This document shows, piece after piece, positions 1 through 5,998 of a DNA stretch of 7,708 nucleotides. Positions within the stretch are counted from its first letter, which is position 1, and each line of letters opens with the position of its first letter. The notes beneath the pieces are model-generated. The model saw only the letters and a program-made list of their open reading frames with translations. It searched no databases and had not been told where the DNA came from. The DNA lies in the NCBI GenBank assembly GCA_902783905.1, contig CACZSP010000040.1:1-7708 (forward strand), given 5' to 3'. The DNA is from an uncultured Ruminococcus sp. Its GTDB lineage: Bacteria > Bacillota > Clostridia > Oscillospirales > CAG-272. Position numbers and translations under genes: made by a program.

Positions 1-16
1 AAAACGCAATTCTCGC

Positions 17-50
17 GCAGAATCGGCGGCATCCCGACCGCCGATTCTGC
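17..50. repeat. Perfect inverted repeat, 13-bp stem with 8-nt loop
   Basis: Arms 17-29 and 38-50 are exact reverse complements (GCAGAATCGGCGG against CCGCCGATTCTGC) around an 8-nt loop. Neither strand has a T-run directly after the stem; on the minus strand the sequence after it is GCGAGAATTGCGTTTT, with four T's only after a 12-nt gap. It could be a backup terminator, an RNA 3'-end stabilising hairpin, or part of a dispersed repeat. It abuts the next palindrome and shares base 50 with it. The structure is directly visible; the role is unknown. Confidence 0.6.
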
Positions 51-88
51 CGGGGTGTTAAAAAAGTTAGACTTTTTTAACACCCCGG
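50..88. repeat. Perfect 39-bp palindrome, 18-bp stem with 3-nt spacer
   Basis: Arms 50-67 and 71-88 are exact reverse complements separated by TAG (68-70). The outer half of the stem is GC-rich (CCGGGG at the base) and the inner half is an A6/T6 block. This is inside-out compared with a standard Rho-independent terminator, where the T-run follows the stem, so it is not called one. It could be an RNA stability hairpin, a protein-binding dyad, or the core of a small repeat element. The palindrome is certain; its function is not. Confidence 0.6.
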
Positions 89-105
89 TGAAATACTGTA
101 AATAA

Positions 106-155
106 GCTGCTCAGTCTCCCGAACCGGTAATTCAGGCGACCGAGCAGCATTTTTT
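106..155. terminator. Probable operon terminator, possibly bidirectional
   Basis: Arms 106-116 and 138-148 pair (GCTGCTC/GAGCAGC, one mismatch, then GTC/GAC), with an imperfectly paired interior. It begins 10 nt past the stop codon of the last minus-strand gene. On the minus strand the hairpin is preceded by an A-run and followed by TTATTTACAGTATTT, a moderate T-rich tail. On the plus strand it is followed by ATTTTTTCTTC (149-157), which is a better T-run. It could therefore stop transcription in both directions, serving a possible convergent gene left of the window. This follows from shape and position only. Confidence 0.65.
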
Positions 156-157
156 CT

Positions 158-1366
158 TCAAAATCCGCGACAGTATCTAATCCATTTCCCTCCGGTGAAA
201 TCCGGGATCGGCTGCGGGGCTCCGCCGAGAGCCGCCGACGCTTCGCTCAGCGCCGAAACGGCCATCCAGGACGCGGCGTCGTAGACGTCGACCGGACATT
301 CGATCTCTCCGCGGACGTATTTTGCGAATTCGAGGAACATAAGACCGTCCATCCCTCCGTGAGGTCCGGCCGCGCCGGACGCGGCGTATTCTTTCCACAG
401 CGGATGGCCGTACTTTTCGGCGTATTCTTTTTCGTTCCCCCACAGCTCCCGGCCGTTTTCGCCAGCCCCGGACGGGCGATCATCTTCAATGAAGAAGCTG
501 CGATTCGCTTCGGAATAGCATCCCGCGGTCCCGTATATTCCGAGATTTCTCGAATAGGGTCCCGGCAGGGATATCGAAAAGGTGAGAGAGACCGTCTCGC
601 CGCCTGCGCACCTGATAACGGTGTCCGCGACGTCGCCCTGAGCAAACCTGGTCCCGGCAAGCGCAGAATATCTTTCGTTTTTCCGGGCGAAATCGTTCAG
701 GCCGAACGCGCCGGATACCGTCGACGTCAGCGAGATCATCCGGTTGCCGCGGTTCAGCCGCAGGATCTTCGCAATCGGCCCGAGCGCGTGCGTCGGATAG
801 GCGTCGCAGCTCCTGCCGAGCTGATCCTTCAGGCGGAATCCGCCGTCGTATATCCCCTCGCACAGCAGCCGTCGCAGATCGTGCCGGTAAGCGCCGGTGC
901 AGTGAACTATCCTGCCGAACAGCCCGAGCCGAGCCATATTGAGAAGGAGCAGCTCGGTCCTGCCGTAACAGCAGTTTTCAAGGAACATAAACCGTGTTCC
1001 CGTCCGCTCGACCTCTCTGACGAGCTCGAAGCACTGTTCGACCGAATAGGCGCCCCCGACCTCGGTACCGACGGGTATCCCCGATTCGAGGCAGGCGAGC
1101 GTCAGCGGAAAATGCTCGTCCCAACCGGCAGCGACGACGGCGGCGTCGATCCCGCCTTTTTCGAGCAACTCGCGAGCGTCGGTAAAGACGCGTACGTCCG
1201 GGACGCCGAGCTCCAGGCATTCCCTGCGAAGTTCCTGCGCCCTCTCTTCGTTGATATCGCATAGCGCGGCCGCGGTCAGTCCCGGCAGCGTCCCGCAGAA
1301 AAGCGATCTTGTCAGCGCCGCTCCGCGCGCTCCGCAGCCGATGATCCCGAGTCTGATACCGTCCAT
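158..1366 (-). CDS. GH109-type Gfo/Idh/MocA family protein (putative NAD-dependent alpha-N-acetylgalactosaminidase)
   Basis: A 402-residue protein with an N-terminal Rossmann fold: the dinucleotide-binding GCGARG lies at residues 10-15, followed by LCDINEE. Its middle and C-terminus carry the signatures I associate with glycoside hydrolase family GH109 rather than generic dehydrogenases: ENCCYG (130-135), NMARLGLFG, HDLR (162-165), YPTH with Y190 and H193, LGPIAKILRLNRGNR, PHGGMD (335-340), DVYDAASW (360-367) and PDFTGGKW (388-395). GH109 enzymes cleave N-acetylgalactosaminides by an NAD-dependent oxidation-elimination-addition-reduction cycle. Many family members carry a Tat signal; none is seen here, so it is probably cytoplasmic. 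An upstream ATG at 1372 would give 404 residues, but it directly abuts the GGGGAGG ribosome binding site, whereas the ATG at 1366 sits 6 nt from it and is preferred. Last gene of the run, 18 nt after nagA. It could instead be a sugar dehydrogenase or a hydrolase of other specificity. Confidence 0.85.
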   Translation of the reverse strand: MDGIRLGIIGCGARGAALTRSLFCGTLPGLTAAALCDINEERAQELRRECLELGVPDVRVFTDARELLEKGGIDAAVVAAGWDEHFPLTLACLESGIPVGTEVGGAYSVEQCFELVREVERTGTRFMFLENCCYGRTELLLLNMARLGLFGRIVHCTGAYRHDLRRLLCEGIYDGGFRLKDQLGRSCDAYPTHALGPIAKILRLNRGNRMISLTSTVSGAFGLNDFARKNERYSALAGTRFAQGDVADTVIRCAGGETVSLTFSISLPGPYSRNLGIYGTAGCYSEANRSFFIEDDRPSGAGENGRELWGNEKEYAEKYGHPLWKEYAASGAAGPHGGMDGLMFLEFAKYVRGEIECPVDVYDAASWMAVSALSEASAALGGAPQPIPDFTGGKWIRYCRGF

Positions 1367-1372
1367 TCTCAT

Positions 1373-1379
1373 CCTCCCC
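1373..1379 (-). promoter_or_regulatory. Ribosome binding site of the GH109-like gene, decides the start
   Basis: Reads GGGGAGG on the minus strand. It touches the ATG at 1372 (zero spacing) but lies 6 nt from the ATG at 1366, which makes 1366 the likely start. Confidence 0.6.
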
Positions 1380-1384
1380 GGCAG

Positions 1385-2539
1385 TCAGAAAACTCTTTTT
1401 CCGCCGAGAAAAACGGCGCCGACCTTTACCGTGTCGTCGATCAGAACGACGTCCGCCGCCTTTCCGGGTTCGATGCTTCCGCACTCGCCGTCGATACCGA
1501 GCAGCCGCGCGGGATTGAGACTTGCCATGCGCACCGCCTGAGCGATACCGCAGCCGGTGTGAGCCATTACGTTGCGGCAGGCGGAGTCGAGAGTCAGCCG
1601 GCTCCCGGCGAGATGTCCTTCACGGTCGTAATTGAGATCGGGACCGTAAAGCACCCCGTCCGCCTCGTTGTTTTTCGTGTGGAATCTGTCCGGCATCGAG
1701 TCGCTGATCAGTATCACGCGCTCGACGCCCTTCGTCCGGAGAACCATCCTGACAAGATCTGGATCGAGATGTATCCCGTTTTCGTCGCATATTATCTCGG
1801 CGAATATATCCGGATCGTAAAGAGTGTATTCGTCGCACCCGGCTCCGACGGTGACCTGGTTGCGACCCTTCGCCTTGCCGGAATCTCCGTGATGCGTCTG
1901 AAGGCGCAGCCCGTATCTGCGCACCCGGCGGCACTCCTCCGCGGTGGCGCGGGAGTGTCCCATGGCGAAGATCGCACGCGGGTCTTTTTCCTTAACGTCT
2001 TTCATAAACCGGTCTATCCCCGGCCTTGCCGGATCGACCGCCCAGACTCTCGCGAATCCCGCCGCCGCGTCAAGCAGCGGCAGGTATTCGGCGGGGTCGA
2101 TAACGCCTGAGTGGAGGATTGCTTCCTGGTTGCTTCCGAAGCCTCCCATATAGGGACCCTCCATATACAGGCCCGCGATTATCCGCGAATATCCCGACGA
2201 CGAGGCCTCCTTCAGCGCCGTGGAGGCTTTTATCAGGGTTTCGGTCGAAAGATCGCAGTAAAGCGTCGGAAGAACGCGAGTGACGCCGTGTTCGAGCAGC
2301 CGCCGCGAACAGCCTTCCGGATCCTCGAAAAACAGCTTGTCTTCGCTTCCGTGATGATGTATATCGATCAGTCCGGGCGCGGCATACAGTCCGCGAGCGT
2401 CGACGACGTCGGCTTCCGCGGGGATATCGACGTCGCAGGCGCGTCCTGCCGCGACTATCACGCCGCCGTCCAGAAGAAGTCGTCCGTCCCAGATGATCCC
2501 GTCCTCGAGGATGATCTTTACGCGGGTTATCGCGACCAT
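1385..2539 (-). CDS. nagA: N-acetylglucosamine-6-phosphate deacetylase family protein (NagA)
   Basis: A 384-residue amidohydrolase-superfamily protein of normal NagA length. NagA hydrolyses N-acetylglucosamine 6-phosphate to glucosamine 6-phosphate and acetate in the cytoplasm. Visible features: the barrel-entry motif PGLIDIHHHG (residues 55-64), the MEGPY motif with metal ligand E127, GHSRAT with H195, TH at 215-216 with H216, NGIHLDP with H257, and ISDSM with the catalytic-type D280. The C-terminal SLNPARLLGID and GSIEPGKAADVVLID segments are classic for the family. The E, H, H metal set and the Asp of E. coli NagA therefore have counterparts. Odd points: the usual TH(L/F)(Y/F)NAM reads THHGDSG, and the barrel-entry motif has three consecutive His. 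The ATG starts 1 nt after the stop of the NagB-like gene, with GGGAG about 6-8 nt upstream lying inside that gene, so translation is likely coupled. The exact substrate (GlcNAc-6-P, GalNAc-6-P or another N-acetyl sugar) is not settled. Confidence 0.88.
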   Translation of the reverse strand: MVAITRVKIILEDGIIWDGRLLLDGGVIVAAGRACDVDIPAEADVVDARGLYAAPGLIDIHHHGSEDKLFFEDPEGCSRRLLEHGVTRVLPTLYCDLSTETLIKASTALKEASSSGYSRIIAGLYMEGPYMGGFGSNQEAILHSGVIDPAEYLPLLDAAAGFARVWAVDPARPGIDRFMKDVKEKDPRAIFAMGHSRATAEECRRVRRYGLRLQTHHGDSGKAKGRNQVTVGAGCDEYTLYDPDIFAEIICDENGIHLDPDLVRMVLRTKGVERVILISDSMPDRFHTKNNEADGVLYGPDLNYDREGHLAGSRLTLDSACRNVMAHTGCGIAQAVRMASLNPARLLGIDGECGSIEPGKAADVVLIDDTVKVGAVFLGGKRVF

Positions 2540-2540
2540 T

Positions 2541-3509
2541 TCAGAGCTCCCAATCCGGCGCGCCGCTCCGCCAGCTGCCGAAGGGCTTCGCTATCGCTTC
2601 GGAGACGTAACACGTGCCCTTTTTGAGCCGGTAGATAGACGCCGGACATTCGACGGATACCGGACCGTAAAGCTCGAGGCGGGATATCATCCTCTGCCAC
2701 GAGCTGCCGTCGGCGTTGACGAAATTGTGCAGCTCCACCACCTCTTTCGCATGCATGACGTCGCGCGGGCCGATCGTAGCCGCCTTCGGCGGTACCGCCC
2801 AGACGTCTCCCGACGCCCCCATCGGAGAAAAGAGCGAGTTTTCGCAGACGGTAAGCGGCGTCTCGGTGACGATTCGGGAGCCCAGCTCCAGAAACTCGTC
2901 GAGCGAGGGAGCGGCAAACTCGGCGCAGCGCGGGTCGATGAACGCCGTGTGTCCCGGCCATCCGGTGGCGGTGTAGATGACGTCTACGCCTCCGCCGGTT
3001 ATTTCGTCTATCGTATCCGAATAGACGCCGTCGGATTTGTTTTCGTTGTTAAAGGTGTGCCAGTTGCCGACGGGCGGACGCAGATCCTCGCGGATCCTGT
3101 AATAAAAGTGATTCATAAACGAATAACCGAGGCCCGCGCCGTAGGTGAGAGGTGCCACGTTTCCCTCCTCGTCGGCCCATTCGTCCATCGCGAAGGCGTT
3201 CACGTTGCGGGCGGAAACGTTGAATTTGTTGAGCATGTTGGCGACCGACGAATAGGCGCCCGGCCACTGGTTCGGGCAGATCATCGAAAAGGGTTTGTCC
3301 TCTATATCCGACATAAGTATGCGGTAGAACATATCCTGCACCATGTGAAGAGTCGGATCTATGACCACCTTTACCGAAAAGCCGTTTTCGTTGGTGTATT
3401 CCATTTCGTCCCGGGGAATATTTCTGATCCTTTCAAGCTCGCGCAGATCGAGTCCGCTGTTGGGAAGCCAGTCCGCGGGTCTGAATCTGAATTCGTCGTA
3501 AAGTCCCAT
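2541..3509 (-). CDS. Divergent NagB-fold protein (glucosamine-6-phosphate isomerase/deaminase-like)
   Basis: A 322-residue protein, longer than NagB (about 266 in E. coli) because of an N-terminal extension. Homology to the deaminase family shows in AFAMDEW (105-111, matching NMDEY with D109 at the Asp72 position), GWPGHTAFIDP (183-193, matching GNDGHIAFNEP) and AATIGPRDVMHAKEVV (243-258, matching ALTVGVGTLLDAEEV). NagB converts glucosamine 6-phosphate to fructose 6-phosphate and ammonia. Here H187 keeps the ring-opening His143 position, but P185 replaces Asp141 and D192 replaces Glu148. The phosphate-loop PTGGTP region reads CPNQWPGAY, and Q272 stands near the phosphate-binding Lys208. It is therefore unlikely to be a standard GlcN6P deaminase. 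It begins 18 nt after the GNAT gene with GGAGGG (3514-3519) at good spacing, and its stop lies 1 nt from the nagA start, so the two products probably work in sequence. Fold assignment is fairly sure; the reaction is unknown. Confidence 0.8.
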   Translation of the reverse strand: MGLYDEFRFRPADWLPNSGLDLRELERIRNIPRDEMEYTNENGFSVKVVIDPTLHMVQDMFYRILMSDIEDKPFSMICPNQWPGAYSSVANMLNKFNVSARNVNAFAMDEWADEEGNVAPLTYGAGLGYSFMNHFYYRIREDLRPPVGNWHTFNNENKSDGVYSDTIDEITGGGVDVIYTATGWPGHTAFIDPRCAEFAAPSLDEFLELGSRIVTETPLTVCENSLFSPMGASGDVWAVPPKAATIGPRDVMHAKEVVELHNFVNADGSSWQRMISRLELYGPVSVECPASIYRLKKGTCYVSEAIAKPFGSWRSGAPDWEL

Positions 3510-3527
3510 TGCGCCCTCCGCCGTTTT

Positions 3528-4058
3528 TTATTTCATCGACGCGATCTTTTCGGCGATCGCGTCCCATCTTTCCTTCATACCCTCTCCGTTCGTGTCGGGA
3601 AGGAATCCGAACCGTTCGTAGGCCCTGATCGCCGGAATGCGCCAGTCGTCGGTCAGAAGCCGCACGCGGGTCGCTCCGCGGGACAGAAGCACCGACAGCC
3701 CCAGGGACACCATCGCGTTTCCGATCCCGAGACCCCGGAACTCCTCGCGGCAGCATACCATGTGCAAAAGGCCGTCGCCGGTCGCGGGATCGATGAAAAA
3801 GGTGATCGTCGCCGCCCGCTCGCTCTTGTCCGACACGACGAAAACGATATCCCTTTCGGGCACGACGCCCGGCATCTCGACCTCTGTGGTACGGAAGTCG
3901 TCTTCGCTTCCGTTTTCTCCGAGCAGGCCCTGAAGGCAGATCTTCACCCAGTCCAGGATCTCTTCGCGGCTTCCGCGGAAATACTCGAAGGAGTACCCCT
4001 CGGGGAGCGGAAATTCCTTTACGCTGTCTTTTTCAAAATACATCCTCAGCTGTTCCAT
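3528..4058 (-). CDS. GNAT family N-acetyltransferase
   Basis: A 176-residue protein with one GNAT domain. The acetyl-CoA pyrophosphate loop is seen in FRGLGIGNAM (R108-G109-L110-G111-I112-G113), after the beta4 strand GLLHMVCC. The C-terminal RIPAIRAYERFGF (140-152) is the usual GNAT motif B, ending in the aromatic-Gly-aromatic turn. GNAT enzymes move an acetyl group from acetyl-CoA to an amine; no substrate can be read from the sequence. An open frame continues upstream to a TTG at 4091, but that start would overlap the preceding gene. The ATG at 4058 lies 16 nt after that gene's stop with AAGAAGGA (4067-4074) 8 nt before it, and is preferred. Its place inside an amino-sugar operon permits an amino-sugar substrate, but this is speculation. 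Confidence 0.88.
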   Translation of the reverse strand: MEQLRMYFEKDSVKEFPLPEGYSFEYFRGSREEILDWVKICLQGLLGENGSEDDFRTTEVEMPGVVPERDIVFVVSDKSERAATITFFIDPATGDGLLHMVCCREEFRGLGIGNAMVSLGLSVLLSRGATRVRLLTDDWRIPAIRAYERFGFLPDTNGEGMKERWDAIAEKIASMK

Positions 4059-4066
4059 AACGCGTA

Positions 4067-4074
4067 TCCTTCTT
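4067..4074 (-). promoter_or_regulatory. Ribosome binding site of the GNAT gene, decides the start
   Basis: Reads AAGAAGGA on the minus strand, 8 nt before the ATG at 4058 and abutting the stop codon of the previous gene. It supports 4058 over the in-frame TTG at 4091. Confidence 0.6.
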
Positions 4075-5943
4075 TCAGTAGAGTATTTCAAATCCCGCGA
4101 ACGAATAGGCGGGAATATCCGACAGAACGATCCTGCCGCCCTCCGTCCGGCCGCGGCAGTTTATAAAACGCAGGTTCCCGAACGGCACGTTGATTTCGGA
4201 GGCGGGAGAGAGCGCCGGGTCGGGAAAAAGATTCCAGAGTCCGAAGGTCATGCCGCCTTTTCCCTCGGCGATCTGAACGTAAAGCGCGGGATGTCCCGGA
4301 AAATACACGGGCAGCGGTCTGCCGGACAGCAGTACGACTGCCTCGGCAAGCTGCCTTGATCTCGCGTAATGACGGAAAACGTCCGGGCTTTCGCCGCGCG
4401 TTCTGACGTTCAGCACGAAAAATCTCTGTCCGGCGGCGTTCGTATACAGGAAGGTCACTGGTATTCTGCGACCGTCAGCTTCGACCCAACTCATTACCCG
4501 GGCTCCGTCGCGCAGAACGATATCGAAGAAAACGCTTTTCGACGCCGGGATCCGCTCGCCGCCGTCGAAGAGCTCGCAGGACGCGCGCACCTCTTTGCCG
4601 ATCGAAGCGATACCGGTATCGACGCCCCTGCCCGACAGTATCTCCGCCGCCGCGGCGTCGATTATCATACCCTTTTTCAGAGCGCCGTCGGTGAGATATC
4701 TCGCGTTTTCGCCGAAAGCGATCCCGCACGCTCCCTCTCCCTCGTAAACGGTCGGTATTCCGTTGAAGGCGAGAAGGCGCGCCGCGCGCGAGAAGAAAAG
4801 ATCGCACGGGTCGTACCCGGCGTTCACGGCGGTCGGCGCCTCGGTCCCGGATATCTTTTTCGGGAACTCGTAAACTCTCACTCCGAAGCTTTTCCTTCCG
4901 GAAAAAGCCCTGTCGATCTCCCGGTACAAAGAACGGTTTTTTTCGTGAAAAGCGGCGTATCCCGTCTCGTACCCGGGGTCGGAGGTATAATCGATCCCGT
5001 ATTTCTGTATTCCGTCGAGACAACCGGCGGCGCGGAGCGCGGTGTCGAAGCACTCGAGGTAAACGGCGGGACAGGCGGAGCGCGGACGCGGATAGACGTC
5101 GCCCTCGGATATTATCTCGATATCACCCCGGCGCGTCCAGGCGGCTTCCATTCTTTCAAGCTCGATGACGTCCTGCAGTTCGTTTCCCCAGGAGCGCTTC
5201 ACCGCCCAGTAGGGCGCTCCGATAAGCCGGCAGAGCGGGCGCGTACCGCCGGCGAAAATGCGCGAGAGTTCCGGCGCGTCGGTGCCGTCGACGTCCCAGG
5301 TCGACATGCAGGCGCAGAAGCCGATACGTATCCGCAGATCGACCGAATCTACCGCGCCGCGCATTCGTGCGGAGAAAAGCCGCAGTCCGTCGCCGTTGGC
5401 CGAAAGATACGCGTCGCGTACGGCGTTTTTCCCTCCGGTCAGGACGGCGCGGGAAATCTCTTCGCGGGTCAGTTTCCTTCCCGCCTTTTCGGAAATCAGA
5501 CGGACGTGCCTGTCGCAGAGACACCCCGGCGACCCGCCGAGAAAACCGTAGCGCAGATCGTCGTCGAACTGTATGACGTCGGGACCGGTCTTGGCCAGTT
5601 CGCGGACGTAATCCGCCGCGGCGTCCAGAAAATCACCGTCCAGCGGACAGCAGGATCCGTCATACGTTTTCCCGTCCAGCCCGCGGATATAAGTGAACCC
5701 CGGATTCCCTTTAACCGACAGCGCCCAGAGCCAGACGCCCGTCTGCAGCCCGTTTTTTCCGAAAAAGGCGATATTCTCCGACAGCGCCGACAGCGTCTTT
5801 TCTCTGGCGGCGGGGTCGAATTCGTATTTGCCGATGCAGAAGAGGACCCGGGAGGCGTCGAAGCGCCGCAGCATTTCGAGCGTCCTTTCCCTGCCGCATC
5901 GGATGACGTTGTTATTGTTTACCGGAACGGTGACGCCGTACAT
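4075..5943 (-). CDS. Putative TIM-barrel glycoside hydrolase, family not recognised
   Basis: A 622-residue protein without an obvious signal peptide. The N-terminal 350 or so residues resemble the (beta/alpha)8 barrel of beta-galactosidase-like hydrolases. GPDVIQFDDDLR has a triple Asp at 127-129. It is followed by a CLCDRH segment (141-146) and AGRKLTREE, a layout seen in GH42-like and related unclassified barrels, where a Cys-rich CFC-type stretch follows the (D/N)D(D/E) loop. ISEGDVYPRPR places E280 near the position expected for a barrel catalytic acid. The middle (about 380-450) looks like a Rossmann/GATase-like trimerisation segment (RAARLLAFNGIPTVYEGE). The C-terminus, ending IPAYSFAGFEILY, resembles the small beta-sandwich that closes many such enzymes. 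An in-frame GTG at 5964 exists, but the ATG at 5943 follows GGAAGGAG by 6 nt and is preferred. Neighbouring genes suggest an amino-sugar-containing glycan as substrate. The catalytic residues and family are inference. Confidence 0.65.
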   Translation of the reverse strand: MYGVTVPVNNNNVIRCGRERTLEMLRRFDASRVLFCIGKYEFDPAAREKTLSALSENIAFFGKNGLQTGVWLWALSVKGNPGFTYIRGLDGKTYDGSCCPLDGDFLDAAADYVRELAKTGPDVIQFDDDLRYGFLGGSPGCLCDRHVRLISEKAGRKLTREEISRAVLTGGKNAVRDAYLSANGDGLRLFSARMRGAVDSVDLRIRIGFCACMSTWDVDGTDAPELSRIFAGGTRPLCRLIGAPYWAVKRSWGNELQDVIELERMEAAWTRRGDIEIISEGDVYPRPRSACPAVYLECFDTALRAAGCLDGIQKYGIDYTSDPGYETGYAAFHEKNRSLYREIDRAFSGRKSFGVRVYEFPKKISGTEAPTAVNAGYDPCDLFFSRAARLLAFNGIPTVYEGEGACGIAFGENARYLTDGALKKGMIIDAAAAEILSGRGVDTGIASIGKEVRASCELFDGGERIPASKSVFFDIVLRDGARVMSWVEADGRRIPVTFLYTNAAGQRFFVLNVRTRGESPDVFRHYARSRQLAEAVVLLSGRPLPVYFPGHPALYVQIAEGKGGMTFGLWNLFPDPALSPASEINVPFGNLRFINCRGRTEGGRIVLSDIPAYSFAGFEILY

Positions 5944-5949
5944 ATATCG

Positions 5950-5957
5950 CTCCTTCC
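5950..5957 (-). promoter_or_regulatory. Ribosome binding site of the TIM-barrel hydrolase gene, decides the start
   Basis: Reads GGAAGGAG on the minus strand, 6 nt before the ATG at 5943. A start at the in-frame GTG (5964) would place this site inside the coding region, so 5943 is favoured. Confidence 0.65.
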
Positions 5958-5974
5958 CGGACACGCTTTCCCCG

Positions 5975-5993
5975 GCGGGACTGCCGGTCCCGC
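5975..5993. other. Small intergenic hairpin between the NamZ-like and hydrolase genes
   Basis: GCGGGAC (5975-5981) and GTCCCGC (5987-5993) form a perfect 7-bp GC-rich stem with a 5-nt loop, inside the 55-nt gap that is the largest in the operon. No T-run follows on the minus strand, so it is not called a terminator. It might tune mRNA stability between the two genes, or be chance in GC-rich DNA. Confidence 0.35.
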
Positions 5994-5998
5994 GCCTC

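Noticed and set aside
67..102. Promoter-like pattern on the minus strand (TTTACA, about 17 nt, TAAAAA)
   Set aside because: The -10 match is poor and the would-be hexamer lies inside the arm of the perfect palindrome. Not supportable as a promoter.
17..148. A CRISPR-like or direct-repeat array
   Set aside because: The three elements are inverted repeats of unrelated sequence, not spaced copies of one repeat.
4059..4091. Longer GNAT protein starting at TTG 4091
   Set aside because: It would overlap the preceding gene's end and ignores the well-placed AAGAAGGA before the ATG at 4058.
2493..4166. A 557-codon open frame on the plus strand, opposite the GNAT and NagB-like genes
   Set aside because: Same reasons: antisense to genes with clear motifs, low-complexity Arg/His-rich translation, and it spans two gene boundaries.
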